From the NCBI GenBank assembly GCA_002346545.1, contig DEAA01000044.1, positions 28,404 to 92,403 on the forward strand: 64,000 nucleotides of DNA, written 5' to 3'. The position numbers were made by a program, and so were the translations under genes. Below are positions 49,743 through 61,266 of the stretch, piece by piece. The first letter of the stretch is position 1. Each line of letters begins with the position of its first letter. Below the pieces are notes generated by a model that searched no databases, was not told the DNA's origin, and saw nothing but the letters and a program-made list of their open reading frames with translations. The DNA comes from Acidobacteria bacterium UBA2994 (GTDB taxonomy: Bacteria; Acidobacteriota; Vicinamibacteria; Vicinamibacterales; UBA8438).

Positions 49743-52650
49743 CGGACAGCCTTTCCGTGCTCGAGACCATCGGGAGGGTGACGCGGAATCGCGCTCCTTG
49801 ATCCGGCCCGCTCTGACATTCGATCGATCCGTTGTGTTCTTTGATCACCCCATAGGTGATCGAGAGTCCCAGCCCCGTCCCCTGTCCGACCGCCTTGGTC
49901 GTGAAGAAGGGGTCGTAGATCCGGGACAGCGCCTCGGCCGAAATACCGGTGCCGGTGTCGGCCACCTCGATGACGGCCTGGTGCTCTTCGGTGCGGGTCA
50001 CCACCGTCAGCCAACCCCCGGTGGGCATCGCATCCCGCGCGTTGAGGAATAGATTCAAGAACACCTGCTGGAGCTTGAACTCCACTCCCTGCACCATGGT
50101 GGGCGTCGACGACAGCTCGCGACGAAGCTGGATGTTGCCGGTCTGCAGCTGGTGCTCGAGCAACCCCAGTACATCGTTGATCACGGCATTGACGTCGACC
50201 GGGCCGGCCGCATCGGTGCGACCCGGCCGGGCAAGATTAAGGAGTCCATTGACTATCTTGGCCGCCCGGAACGTCTGCTGCTCGATCTTCTCGAGCAGCT
50301 GGGTCCTCGGATCTTCGGTGTCTGTGCTCTCGAGCAACATCTGGGTAAAGCTCGAGATCCCGGTCAGCGGCGTGTTCACCTCATGGGCAACCCCGGTCGC
50401 CAGCAAGCCGATCGACGCCATCTTGTCCGATAGCTGGAGCTGCTCTTCGAGCCGCACGCGAGAGGTGATGTCCTCTAGGATCACCATCGTCCCCTCGGTT
50501 CCCCCGTCGGAGGCCCGCAGCGGCGCTACCGCCGCGTTGACCAGCAACTGTCGACGCTCGTCCTCATGCCGCGACGAGAGTGGCACCCGATAGAGGAGCG
50601 TCCCGGCCGGCTGCTCCCGCCGTGCCTGACCGAGGCGCTCGACAAAGCCCGCATCGAACAGCTCGCCCAGTGGCTGGCCGATCGCCTCGGTGCGGGACAC
50701 CCCGTGCAGACGCCCCAATGCGCGGTTCCACCGCACGATCCTGTCCTCGAGGTCCAGCACCACTAATCCGTCGTTCAACGACTCAATGATGTTCTCGTTG
50801 AACTCCCGGATCTGATCGACCTCCGACGCCTTGTCTTGCAGCTGCGTGTACAACCGTCCGTTCTCGATGGCGGTCGCCACCTGGGCCGCCACCGCAGCGA
50901 GGAGCGCCACGTCCTCGCTGCTCAACGGCTCGCCGCTGGTTTTGGCGCCAAGCGCCAGCACCCCGATGGTGCCACCCTCAGAAACACAGGGAACGAAGTA
51001 ATGGATCCCCTGGTTCTGCCAGAACTGGACATCCTCTACAGGCTGCCGGCGCATCACAGCCGGTTCATCCAGCATGAGGGTGTGGCCCTCGACCAAACGG
51101 CGGCCGATGCTCGACTGCCGGTCGAGTGAGGGCCAGCTGGCAACGGGCCGCTCGCCGGCCGCGCGAAACGGCACGAAGGCCCCCGCCCCCCCGTCAAGCG
51201 GCGACAGCATCAAGACCGTATGGTCGATGACCAGCGTCTCGGTCACCCGGTTCACGAGCCGGGCGGCCAGACGGGGAAGATCGAGATCGCTGTTCAGCTC
51301 GCGCGCGAACCCCACGAGGGCTCGCCGATAGTCGTAACGGTCACGGTAGTAGACTCGGTCCAGCATGGACTGGATCGCGTTCTTGACGGGACTCGCGACC
51401 AGGACCACCACGGCCGTGGCCAAGAGCGCGATCACGGCGTTGTAGCCATCCTCTTCGTCGAGAAACACCTCGGTGGCCAGACGCTCGAGCACCATGTAGA
51501 TGGCGACCATCGCCGAGACTGCGGCAGTGTAGACCAGGCCTCGCTTGATAATGACCTCGACATCCCGGAGACGGTAGCGGACGATGGCCGACGCAAAGGC
51601 CAACGGGATCAGGCTGAGAGGAATCGCCGTCAGATCGAGTGGAGCGGTGTCGAAACCGAAGGCCCAAGGAAAAGCGTAGCCGAGGGCGAACGGGAGGCCG
51701 CCAAGCAACGCGCCGCCGACGATCCACCGGAGCTGCCGCTTCGAGGTCATCGACGGCACGCGCCGCAACGTGAGAATCATCAGCGCCAAGCCGGAGACGA
51801 CGCATACCGCCAGATAGGCGAACTGCAGCCGCCAAATCGTCTCAATCGAGGACGAGAATAGGGCCGTCGACGCATCGGCCATCAACGCCATCGCCTCGGC
51901 CACCCCGAGCGCCACCGCCGGACCGTAAACCAGCGGCAGCAGGGTACGCCCGAGGCGATCTCGAATCCAGCCCGTCGCCCGCTCCGGGAACACCAGCGCG
52001 AAATGGACGAACATCGGAGCCAGCAGTAAGGTGGAGATCGCGTCGGCCCAGTAGAACAGCCAGTCCAGCCGATCGAGCCGACCAGAGAACGAGAAGGCGA
52101 ACATGCCGAAGAAAGCAACGCTCAACCAGAAGAAGTGCAAAGTGGCCGGCGTCCCGGGTCGACGCAGCCGCACGAGCGTGCCTACCAGCAGAGTGAAGAC
52201 TCCTATGGCAGCCAGTACGAAGTACACCTGGGGCTGGCCGGTGGGCACCGGCCGCAAGGACAGCTGCAACAACCGGGACTCACCCAGCCGAAGCAACGAG
52301 TAGGTCAATGCGGCGCCTGGCCGGCTCGCGTGGAGCGCGACCGGCACGTCGTCTTCGGTCTCGATGGGCTGGTCGCCGATGAAAAGGAGAACGTCGCCCG
52401 GTTCCACGCCGGCGAGGGCGCCGGCCTCGCCAGGACCGACTTCGGCCGCCATGACGCCATCGGGACCGGTCGTCCAGAGGACGCCATCGACCAGTTCGCT
52501 CCAGTTGGAGCGCACGACGACATTGGCACCAGCGAGACAGATGAGTGACGCGACGAGCGCCACGGCCAGACCGGCTGGTATCCACCCCCGCCAGCGCTGT
52601 CGTCGGCGGACCGACGCGGCAGGCAGGTTCACGCGCACCCCCCCAGACAC
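49729..52650 (-). CDS. Multidomain sensor histidine kinase (PDZ-TM-GAF-PAS-HisKA)
   Basis: This 973-residue kinase starts with one membrane segment (about 25-47) and a PDZ-like domain (about 60-130, AGALAGVEPGDVLLFIGDQP). A block of about eight membrane segments (140-430) follows, then GAF (about 455-610), PAS (about 625-735), HisKA with H756 in GVAHEVNTPLTG, and the ATPase (NARDAMPTGG, DTGTGI, GTGLGLSITYG). The PDZ domain is predicted extracytoplasmic, an unusual input for a kinase. Start is GTG 52650. It precedes its NtrC-type partner in the same operon. Confidence 0.9.
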   Translation of the reverse strand: MSGGVRVNLPAASVRRRQRWRGWIPAGLAVALVASLICLAGANVVVRSNWSELVDGVLWTTGPDGVMAAEVGPGEAGALAGVEPGDVLLFIGDQPIETEDDVPVALHASRPGAALTYSLLRLGESRLLQLSLRPVPTGQPQVYFVLAAIGVFTLLVGTLVRLRRPGTPATLHFFWLSVAFFGMFAFSFSGRLDRLDWLFYWADAISTLLLAPMFVHFALVFPERATGWIRDRLGRTLLPLVYGPAVALGVAEAMALMADASTALFSSSIETIWRLQFAYLAVCVVSGLALMILTLRRVPSMTSKRQLRWIVGGALLGGLPFALGYAFPWAFGFDTAPLDLTAIPLSLIPLAFASAIVRYRLRDVEVIIKRGLVYTAAVSAMVAIYMVLERLATEVFLDEEDGYNAVIALLATAVVVLVASPVKNAIQSMLDRVYYRDRYDYRRALVGFARELNSDLDLPRLAARLVNRVTETLVIDHTVLMLSPLDGGAGAFVPFRAAGERPVASWPSLDRQSSIGRRLVEGHTLMLDEPAVMRRQPVEDVQFWQNQGIHYFVPCVSEGGTIGVLALGAKTSGEPLSSEDVALLAAVAAQVATAIENGRLYTQLQDKASEVDQIREFNENIIESLNDGLVVLDLEDRIVRWNRALGRLHGVSRTEAIGQPLGELFDAGFVERLGQARREQPAGTLLYRVPLSSRHEDERRQLLVNAAVAPLRASDGGTEGTMVILEDITSRVRLEEQLQLSDKMASIGLLATGVAHEVNTPLTGISSFTQMLLESTDTEDPRTQLLEKIEQQTFRAAKIVNGLLNLARPGRTDAAGPVDVNAVINDVLGLLEHQLQTGNIQLRRELSSTPTMVQGVEFKLQQVFLNLFLNARDAMPTGGWLTVVTRTEEHQAVIEVADTGTGISAEALSRIYDPFFTTKAVGQGTGLGLSITYGVIKEHNGSIECQSGPDQGARFRVTLPMVSSTERLSGVQS

Positions 52651-52709
52651 ATCTGCGATCCACGTCGATGCAATCGTCGTTCCACCTTCGACTGAGACAC
52701 CTAACTTAA

Positions 52710-52740
52710 ATCATAGCAAATAAGTCACTTGCATGGACAA
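52710..52740 (-). promoter_or_regulatory. Candidate promoter for the PDZ-kinase operon
   Basis: On the minus strand TATGAT (52710-52715) is a good -10 box. TTGTCC (52735-52740) is a possible -35, but the 19-base spacing is long. The 225-base gap here (52651-52875) is AT-richer than its surroundings and holds no gene I can see. Confidence 0.35.
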
Positions 52741-52875
52741 AGCTGCATCGGAGTGAGCCAGGGATCCAAGCGAATGATTATTAGATCCGAAAATATGAAT
52801 CTCTTGACTGGGTGAAACGGGTTCCCGGCACGCTATGGAGTCGCACCCTTGCACTCTTGGGGGTTGGAGCGCCAG

Positions 52876-54756
52876 TCAGAAATGGACGACGAGACCGCCG
52901 ACGACCTGCTTGGGAGGCCGCGTGACGAGCAGCTCGTCGAACATCGAAGCGGCGCTCTGGGGTCCGAAGAAGAGGCTGCGCACCGCGACCAACGCCTCCC
53001 AGCGCCCGGTGTCGAGCGGTGAGAAGGGCAGCTCCTGCCGTACCCGGATGTCGAATCGCGGTTCCATGCCATCGGCGTCGCCAGGCTCGGTCGGCACAAA
53101 CCCGCCGCTGACACGGCAGCGCACGTAGATACTGGTCGAAGTCTCGGGGATCACGGCCTGGACGGTGGCACTCAAATCATGAAACCACTCGGTAGGCGGA
53201 CGGATGGCACCCGGCACCGCGAGCCCGAGCTCGGTGTCGACGCTCGACTGGGCCCAGAACGCATCGGCCATTGCATAGTCGATCGAACCGTTGATCCGGT
53301 CACCAAATTCACGCCGAACGCTGAGGATCCAGCCCCGGCTCATGACACCGCCAGCTCGGGCCAGGTAGTAGTGACCGGTCGGCGCGACCCCCAGCTCATC
53401 GACGCCGAACAGTGTAGCCATCTGATCGGTGACGTCCTGGTAGAAGCGCCGTACACCGACGACGTAACCATCGGTGACATCGCCTTCGATACCAATGTCG
53501 AAGTGCCGGGTAACCTGCGCATGTAGCCCGTACTCGGGCGACAGGGCAGCGAACGTCCGCTCGGGGGGCAGCCACAGTTCACTGTCCACCGGAGGAAGAA
53601 ACTCCTCGGCGCCAGGCGCGGTCACCTCACGCGAGCCGGCGATACGCAGACGAATGCCCTGTGTGAACTCGTAGTCCAGGGCTGCTCGAGGGCTGAACAG
53701 ACCACGCTCCTGCAAGTAGCCATAGGTCGCGTAGCGCGCGCCCAGCTCCGCGGTCAGAGTCGGGCTGAGCGTCCATCGGTCAGACACCCCGAAACTGGCG
53801 GCGTACCGACTCTCGGAGGCGACCGTCAGTGCGGCAGGATTCCCGCCGTAGTACTGCTGCCGGCCATAGGACACGTCGAGGCCAAGCTGATGCGGGGTGT
53901 CCGAATCGGCGATCCACTCTCCCGCCACAACCCACGAACTCACGTCTCCCGTGGTCATCGCCCCTTGCGCCGACCAATCGCCACCCCACACCGGGGCCCC
54001 GACCGACAGGTTGGCGATCCCGGCTGGCCGTGGCTGGCCCACGTCGAACAGGGACGGCGACTCGAAGGAGCTCCGAGTGAGCAGATTGACCTCTGCGCGC
54101 AGCGGTATGCGCTCAAGCGGCGTCGGTCCCAGGTTGCGGGCCATTGCCATGTGACCCGCGTTGTCGGTGTCGCCGAGAAATCCGCTCGCGGAGACGTCTT
54201 TAAGAACACTGCGTCGCGCTCGACGGAGCCGCCATGCCCGCTCGCTGTGATCGTGGGGCGCCGTGGTCCCGACCACGTCCTCGGTGTCTGCCTCGTCCTC
54301 AGCTTCGTCCCGTACACCGATCGCCCGGGTCGGAAGAGCCGCGCCCGCGAGCAAGGCGGCCGACACTTTGGACGCCTGGGACAAGGTGACCGGCAACACG
54401 ACGGGGGGCCCAGGCGCAACCTGAACCAACTCACGACGCGACGCCGCGTAACCCGTGCGGTGCACTTGTACGAGATAGGAGCCAGGAATCAGAGACAACA
54501 GCGAGAAACCACCGTCGCGATTGGACCTAGCGAGCTCGGCTCCCGAGGGACCAAACACCGACACCAACGCTCCAGACAGCGGTTCGCCGGCGACGTCGGT
54601 CACAGCGCCCACGATCTCACCGGTCACCACCGCCGCGGTCGTCAATCCGGAGGCAGGTGCCGATACCGGCACCTGCGCAGCGACCGCGGCAACTCCCAGG
54701 GAGCCGAACCACACGCCGACGGATACGCTGACGAGCAATCGGTGAGGAACATGCAT
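52876..54756 (-). CDS. TonB-receptor-like outer-membrane barrel without a plug domain
   Basis: This 626-residue exported protein has a signal peptide and a carboxypeptidase-regulatory-like domain (about 45-130, GEIVGAVTDVAGEPLSGALV). It continues as a long beta-barrel in the style of TonB receptors (GARYATYGYLQERGLFSPRA, VGVRRFYQDVTDQMATLFG) and ends in VGGLVVHF with terminal phenylalanine. The usual plug motifs and TonB box are not recognisable; instead a charged linker (DEAEDEADTEDVVGTT) lies between. It may be a passive channel or anchor. It follows the secreted gene at 54.8-55.8 kb. Confidence 0.8.
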   Translation of the reverse strand: MHVPHRLLVSVSVGVWFGSLGVAAVAAQVPVSAPASGLTTAAVVTGEIVGAVTDVAGEPLSGALVSVFGPSGAELARSNRDGGFSLLSLIPGSYLVQVHRTGYAASRRELVQVAPGPPVVLPVTLSQASKVSAALLAGAALPTRAIGVRDEAEDEADTEDVVGTTAPHDHSERAWRLRRARRSVLKDVSASGFLGDTDNAGHMAMARNLGPTPLERIPLRAEVNLLTRSSFESPSLFDVGQPRPAGIANLSVGAPVWGGDWSAQGAMTTGDVSSWVVAGEWIADSDTPHQLGLDVSYGRQQYYGGNPAALTVASESRYAASFGVSDRWTLSPTLTAELGARYATYGYLQERGLFSPRAALDYEFTQGIRLRIAGSREVTAPGAEEFLPPVDSELWLPPERTFAALSPEYGLHAQVTRHFDIGIEGDVTDGYVVGVRRFYQDVTDQMATLFGVDELGVAPTGHYYLARAGGVMSRGWILSVRREFGDRINGSIDYAMADAFWAQSSVDTELGLAVPGAIRPPTEWFHDLSATVQAVIPETSTSIYVRCRVSGGFVPTEPGDADGMEPRFDIRVRQELPFSPLDTGRWEALVAVRSLFFGPQSAASMFDELLVTRPPKQVVGGLVVHF

Positions 54757-54766
54757 CGTGACTGCC

Positions 54767-55798
54767 TCAGGATGCCGACACCGAGAACTCGATGTTTCGG
54801 GTCAGCGTTGCGCCATTTGTCTTGTCGGTCACCGTGATGTCGAGCCGATAATCTGCAGCCGGAAACGCTGTGAGCGGCACCGCCTGCCCGGCCACCAGTT
54901 GGTGACCGGCGGCCAGATCGAAGCCGGGTGGCAACGTCTGTTCGTTGAACACCTGCGGGTTGGTCTGGTTGAAGTACTCGGCCCCGGCAGCCCCGTGGGT
55001 ATTAAAAGTATAGGTGACGTCGACATCCGGCAAACCGGACGGCGTTAGCCCAACGTTATAGACGAGAAACACTATCGACAGCTCGTCGGAGGTGAGATAG
55101 GTCGGCGTCGATTTAGGCACGATACGCAGCGTGCCCAGCGTGTACGGATTCGCCAGCTGCTGGTCGACCGGCGGAGGTTCGGTCAGCGGTTCGATACGGC
55201 TGGCCTGGATGACGCTGCTGGTCGTCAGCCGGGTGCCCCACATATCGGGAACGTCGACAGACTTCTTCAGCATCATCGTTGTCGCTTCAGTACCGTCTGG
55301 CACACTGCTCTCGCTGAGGGCAACGTATACATCGTAGCTACCGCTGGGAGCCCAGAAGCCACGGCGAATCTCGTACATGCCAGTAGGCGTCGGCGCTCCG
55401 AGATCGACGTGATAGGCGTCCTCGAAGGCCGGTTCGGGCAACTCCGGCACCGCGCCTCCGTCCACCGCCGGCCTGGCCACTGCGCCTTCTTCGGCTACGA
55501 AGATGTACATGGCCACCGTAGGGGTACTGAGCTTCGCCTGCTCGATGGAGAGCGTGAACGGGATGAAGGTGGTCCGTTCGCTGCTCTTCAGGTAGTCGTT
55601 GACCCACTCGAACGGTTCCTCGGTCGGCACGATCTGCCCCTGGAGCGCCGCCCCGACAATGGTGGCGAGCGAGACGATCTCCCTGTCCTCTTCCTCGGTC
55701 TGTTCCCGTTCCTGAGCCTTTAGGCCCGTGCCGCAGGCCACGGCGAACGCCACGATCCACATCAGCGCCCGGGCTCGGGATCCCACAATCGACTCCAT
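54767..55798 (-). CDS. Secreted protein of unknown function paired with the barrel
   Basis: This 343-residue protein has a signal peptide (MESIVGSRARALMWIVAFAVACGTGLKA). It is mostly beta, with two or three immunoglobulin-like segments, for example LSIVFLVYNVGLTPSGLPDV near residue 245 and a C-terminal LDITVTDKTNGATLTRNIEF. I do not recognise a named family; similar sequences occur beside GWxTD or VWFA-type secreted proteins in Acidobacteria. I chose ATG 55798, which has AAGGAGAG upstream. It ends just before the barrel gene start, so both are probably co-expressed. Confidence 0.7.
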   Translation of the reverse strand: MESIVGSRARALMWIVAFAVACGTGLKAQEREQTEEEDREIVSLATIVGAALQGQIVPTEEPFEWVNDYLKSSERTTFIPFTLSIEQAKLSTPTVAMYIFVAEEGAVARPAVDGGAVPELPEPAFEDAYHVDLGAPTPTGMYEIRRGFWAPSGSYDVYVALSESSVPDGTEATTMMLKKSVDVPDMWGTRLTTSSVIQASRIEPLTEPPPVDQQLANPYTLGTLRIVPKSTPTYLTSDELSIVFLVYNVGLTPSGLPDVDVTYTFNTHGAAGAEYFNQTNPQVFNEQTLPPGFDLAAGHQLVAGQAVPLTAFPAADYRLDITVTDKTNGATLTRNIEFSVSAS

Positions 55799-56081
55799 AT
55801 ACCGAACTCTCCTTCGAACGATCACCTGTCCCCCGTTGAGCGCGCGGGAACAGGTCGATACGGATCGCAACCGCTACCAGCGCGGTCCGCACTTTCTCGC
55901 CCAGCTGGCTGGGGCCTGACCAGCAGGAATAAACCGAGACGTCGTCGATCTTAGTGGACCCGCAAGAGGCAAGTCAATGTGACCTTGAATGGCCACAACC
56001 TGTTGATTCTGCGAGAGTTCACGCCCGGCGCCGTTCTCCGGCCACGTGATATCATCCGGCCGCGAATCTGCCTGGCAATCC

Positions 56082-57632
56082 ATGACCAGCACTCCTCGAC
56101 CTATCGTCCTCGTCGTCTTCGACGGCTGGGGCGAAGCGGCTCGCCCCGAGGGCAACGCGATCCGGACCGCCCGCACGCCGATCTATCAGGCACTCCGCGA
56201 AACGTATCCCTCCTCGCTCCTCACGACATGTGGTGAAGCGGTCGGGCTCCCCGCCGGCCAGATGGGCAACTCTGAGGTGGGTCACATGAACCTGGGTGCG
56301 GGACGAGTCGTGTTCCAGGATCTGACGCGCATCGATCAGGCGATCGCAGACGGCGCGCTCGACACCAACGTCGCCCTCTCCGCCACACTCGAGCACTGCG
56401 TCAGTCAGCGCCGAGCCCTTCATCTGGTGGGACTCGTTTCTGACGGCGGCGTGCACTCGCATCAGCGGCACCTCGAGGCCATCGTGCGTCTGGCAGCTCG
56501 ACGGGGCGTCGAGCGGGTCTTCGTTCACGCCTTCACCGATGGGCGCGACACGGCTCCAACCGGAGGCAGCGGGTATCTAGCCACGCTAGATCAGGTTTGT
56601 CGTGAGTCCGGCCGCGCTCGAATCGCCAGCATCTGCGGTCGCTACCACGCGATGGATCGAGATAAGCGCTGGGAACGCACTCAGCGGGCCTACGATGCGA
56701 TCGTCTCGGGCATCGGGACCACTGGCACGGATCCGATGGCGCTGGTCGCGGAGTCCTACGCCAACGAGGTAACCGATGAGTTCGTCGAACCGAGCGTGGT
56801 GGTCGACGAGCGAGGGACTCCGATCGGGCGGCCGGACGACGACGACGCTGTGATCTTCTTCAACTATCGCGCGGACCGGGCCAGACAGTTGACGCGGGCG
56901 CTAGCCTTCGACGACTTCGACGGGTTCACACGCTCGAGACGCCCTCGACTCCGGATGCTGACCCTCACCGAGTACGACGCCACCTTCAGCATGCCGGTGG
57001 CCTTCCCACCGCAGGCCTTCTCAGGCAACCTGGCTGACGTACTGAGCCAGCACGGACGCACCAACCTTCGTCTCGCCGAAACCGAGAAGTACGCCCATGT
57101 CACCTACTTCTTTAATTGCGGAGAGGAAACGCCCACAGCCGGGGAAGAGCGCATCCTGGTGCCCTCACCCAAGGTGCCAACCTACGACCTCCAGCCAGAG
57201 ATGAGCGCCGCCGGTATCACCGACCATCTGGTCGCGGACCTAAGAGCGCGCCGGCACGACGTGATCATCTGCAACTTCGCCAATGCCGACATGGTGGGAC
57301 ACACGGGCGACATGGACGCAACCGTTGCGGCGGTCGAGAGTCTCGATCAGTGTCTCGAACGCATCGTCACAGCAGTACTGGGGGCCGACGCCACCCTGTT
57401 GATAACCGCCGATCATGGCAACGCGGAACAGATGTGGGATGAAGAACGCCGTGGTCCGCACACAGCGCACACCACCAACCCGGTGCCCGTGCTGATGGTG
57501 GCCCAGGGACTGAAAGCCGGAATGCCGATGCGGAACGGGTCCTTGCGGGACGTGGCCCCGACGATGCTCGGGGTACTAGGAATCTTGCCACCGGCACAGA
57601 TGACCGGTCGCGACCTCCGGGAGTGGTCGTAG
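56082..57632 (+). CDS. gpmI: 2,3-bisphosphoglycerate-independent phosphoglycerate mutase
   Basis: This 516-residue alkaline-phosphatase-fold enzyme interconverts 3- and 2-phosphoglycerate in glycolysis. D14 in VVFDGWGEA and the phosphorylated serine S64 in QMGNSEVGHMN are the key N-terminal metal residues. Later YHAMDRDKRWER, YRADRARQLT and ITADHGNAEQMWDE are canonical. ATG 56082 gives the family N-terminus MTSTPRPIVLVV. Length is normal. Confidence 0.95.
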   Translation: MTSTPRPIVLVVFDGWGEAARPEGNAIRTARTPIYQALRETYPSSLLTTCGEAVGLPAGQMGNSEVGHMNLGAGRVVFQDLTRIDQAIADGALDTNVALSATLEHCVSQRRALHLVGLVSDGGVHSHQRHLEAIVRLAARRGVERVFVHAFTDGRDTAPTGGSGYLATLDQVCRESGRARIASICGRYHAMDRDKRWERTQRAYDAIVSGIGTTGTDPMALVAESYANEVTDEFVEPSVVVDERGTPIGRPDDDDAVIFFNYRADRARQLTRALAFDDFDGFTRSRRPRLRMLTLTEYDATFSMPVAFPPQAFSGNLADVLSQHGRTNLRLAETEKYAHVTYFFNCGEETPTAGEERILVPSPKVPTYDLQPEMSAAGITDHLVADLRARRHDVIICNFANADMVGHTGDMDATVAAVESLDQCLERIVTAVLGADATLLITADHGNAEQMWDEERRGPHTAHTTNPVPVLMVAQGLKAGMPMRNGSLRDVAPTMLGVLGILPPAQMTGRDLREWS

Positions 57633-57642
57633 AGGCGAACCC

Positions 57643-57993
57643 CTACGCCCGCGGTGTCTCGTCGGCGGCGATCCGGAGCGAGCGCAGGAAACGGCGGTCG
57701 TTGGAGCTCATGACCTCAGCGGCGGCACGACGCACTCCGCTCGACTCGGCCTGATTTTCATTGGCTGCCGATGCATCCGAGGCCGTTTCGCCCTCGGCGC
57801 GTACCGCCGCAGGCGCGAGGCGCTTCTCATCCAACCGACTCGCAAAACCGATCACCGCCTCGAGCGAGACCTTCATGTCGTAGCCAGCCGCCCGAGCCTT
57901 CTCATGGCAGGCTTCTACCCGCTGATCGTCGGCTACGGCAGCGGCCATCGCGGTAGCGAGTTCTCGAGATAAACGGTTCACGACATCGTCCAT
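57643..57993 (-). CDS. Small conserved-looking protein, unknown
   Basis: I do not recognise a named domain in this 116-residue protein. Two helices ([20 protein letters not shown] and [20 protein letters not shown]) are joined to an Ala/Glu-rich linker and a short C-terminal block [20 protein letters not shown] recall similar small proteins in Acidobacteria, but cannot verify that here. It is soluble and acidic, convergent with gpmI, and divergent from the mutase gene. Confidence 0.6.
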   Translation of the reverse strand: MDDVVNRLSRELATAMAAAVADDQRVEACHEKARAAGYDMKVSLEAVIGFASRLDEKRLAPAAVRAEGETASDASAANENQAESSGVRRAAAEVMSSNDRRFLRSLRIAADETPRA

Positions 57994-58134
57994 CCTGGAA
58001 CCTCCTCGACGGGCGGCATGGTGGCCTGCCGCCAGGCGGGTCTGGGGCCGCCGTATGGCACATGTGCTGTGGACACCCCGGTCTGACCGGCGAACGATGC
58101 CTCTTGGCGAGGCTGAAACCGAACCAGGATCATC

Positions 58135-58155
58135 AAGGGAGGCAACTAAATGTAG
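58135..58155 (+). promoter_or_regulatory. Strong ribosome site followed by an ATG-TAG minimal frame
   Basis: AAGGGAGG (58135-58142) is seven bases from ATG 58150, which is followed at once by TAG (58153-58155). The mutase ATG at 58161 is six bases further on, in another frame. Initiation followed by termination and re-initiation would couple the two. Alternatively an indel has separated the ribosome site from the true start. Confidence 0.35.
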
Positions 58156-58160
58156 AGCCG

Positions 58161-59801
<1,641 letters not shown>

Positions 59802-59959
59802 AGACTCCACGACCCGAGATCACGCCAGGGCCCAGCTTCCAGAAGCGGACACTCGGCCGAAACGCCAAAACTCACGTCACGCATCGCCGGCTAACTGCGG
59901 CTGCCGAGGGGAACGCAGTGGTGAGGTTTCCTCAAGTCGCATGTGCGAATAACGGGGGC

Positions 59960-60673
59960 TCAGGGCGTAGCGCCCATGGCGGGCGAACGGTGCGCCTGGC
60001 GTACATCCTCCTCCACCTGGCCGTCGCGAAGGTGAATAACCCTGTGCGCGTACTCGGCGATCTCCGGTTCGTGCGTGATGAGCACGATCGTGTTGCCGGT
60101 CGCGTGCAGCCGCTCGAACAGACTCATGATCTCGAGCCCCGTCTTGGAGTCGAGGTTACCTGTCGGCTCATCCGCGAGCAGGATCGACGGGGTATTGACT
60201 AGCGCCCGCGCGATAGCGACACGCTGTCGCTGACCACCAGAAAGCTCATTCGGACGATGTCCGACTCGGTCGGCCAACTCGACCCGCTCGAGTGCCTGCA
60301 GGGCCTGCGCGCGACGGTCCGAGCCAGCTATGCCGGCGTAGACGAGCGGAAGCTCGACGTTGTGAAGAGCGGTCGCGCGAGGCAGTAAGTTGAAGGTCTG
60401 GAAGACGAACCCGATCTCTTCGTTCCGGATCCGGGCCAACTCGTCGTCGTCAAGCTGGCGCACCTGATGGCCGTTCAGCAGGTAGCTACCTTTCGACGGC
60501 GTATCGAGGCACCCGATCAAATTCATTAGGGTGGATTTGCCGGATCCCGATGGACCCATGATGGCGACATACTCGCCCCGCTCAATCTCGATGGACACGC
60601 CTCGCAGCGCATGGATGTCCTCGCTGCCCATGCGGTAAGTCTTCCAGAGGTCGCGGGTTTCAATGATCGCCAT
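59960..60673 (-). CDS. ABC transporter ATPase, MacB/LolD type
   Basis: This 237-residue ATPase shows Walker [10 protein letters not shown], the Q-loop [11 protein letters not shown], signature LSGGQRQR and Walker [13 protein letters not shown], with the group's typical [11 protein letters not shown]. Such proteins drive MacB- or LolCE-type permeases that move lipoproteins, peptides or drugs out of the membrane. No permease of that type is adjacent. The gene is preceded by a small four-segment membrane protein. ATG 60673 is chosen from the family start [13 protein letters not shown]. Confidence 0.9.
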   Translation of the reverse strand: MAIIETRDLWKTYRMGSEDIHALRGVSIEIERGEYVAIMGPSGSGKSTLMNLIGCLDTPSKGSYLLNGHQVRQLDDDELARIRNEEIGFVFQTFNLLPRATALHNVELPLVYAGIAGSDRRAQALQALERVELADRVGHRPNELSGGQRQRVAIARALVNTPSILLADEPTGNLDSKTGLEIMSLFERLHATGNTIVLITHEPEIAEYAHRVIHLRDGQVEEDVRQAHRSPAMGATP

Positions 60674-60694
60674 GCGCGTGACACCTTGTGTTCT

Positions 60695-60726
60695 AGCACT
60701 TCTATCTTGTGCCCCAGCACTTCTAT
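60695..60726. repeat. Direct repeat upstream of the ABC ATPase gene
   Basis: AGCACTTCTAT occurs at 60695-60705 and 60716-60726, 21 bases apart (two helical turns). It lies between the small membrane protein gene and the ATPase gene. It may be an operator or simply a local duplication. Confidence 0.4.
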
Positions 60727-60762
60727 GGAGCTTCCCGCCCCGGAGCGAATCGAGCAGCTGAC

Positions 60763-61245
60763 TCATGGCACGGCTGTGGCCGAGGGGGGCGACCCAATCA
60801 CCCGCGGCTTGTTTCGGCGGAAGAAGAGCGCGCCCAGCAGACCACCAAGCGTCGAGAAGATGGCGCCAATGACGAGTGAGAGGAAGAAGCTGATCATGGT
60901 CAGGAGCAGCCCGTTGCCGGCGATCAGCGCTTCGACGTCGACGAACTGCAGCATCTCGGGCGGCAGCGTCCGCAGCTCCTCCTCAATAGAATCGATCTGC
61001 ATTGGCGCGGTTACGATCCCCACCAGGCCGATGATAAAGGCCCCGACGATACCGGCCAGGAACCCACCGAACGCTCCGTCATGAAGCTCGATCGGTCGAG
61101 GCGTCCGTTCCTGCAGGAGGTAGGCCGTCACGACTCCCCCGCCGGTGACCCACAGACAGCAGCAGTTCCCCAGCGAGATGAACGGCAGCGACGAAAGCAC
61201 GCCATTAAACAAACCGCCCAGGAGGACCGGCTGAAATGGGGGCAT
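60763..61245 (-). CDS. Membrane protein with a CCC motif, unknown
   Basis: I do not recognise a named family for this 160-residue protein. It has about four membrane segments, with the unusual [20 protein letters not shown] in the second and [20 protein letters not shown] in the third. A soluble helical loop (about 85-105) precedes the last segment, and the C-terminus is basic and cytoplasmic. It sits between inositol-phosphate synthase and the ABC ATPase on the same strand; a link to the ATPase is possible but not shown. Confidence 0.65.
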   Translation of the reverse strand: MPPFQPVLLGGLFNGVLSSLPFISLGNCCCLWVTGGGVVTAYLLQERTPRPIELHDGAFGGFLAGIVGAFIIGLVGIVTAPMQIDSIEEELRTLPPEMLQFVDVEALIAGNGLLLTMISFFLSLVIGAIFSTLGGLLGALFFRRNKPRVIGSPPSATAVP

Positions 61246-61266
61246 CGTGACCCTGGTGGCAGGCGT

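Noticed and set aside
60691-60730. Direct repeats considered as the start of a CRISPR-like array
   Set aside because: Only two 11-base copies are present with a 10-base spacer and no cas genes in the window.
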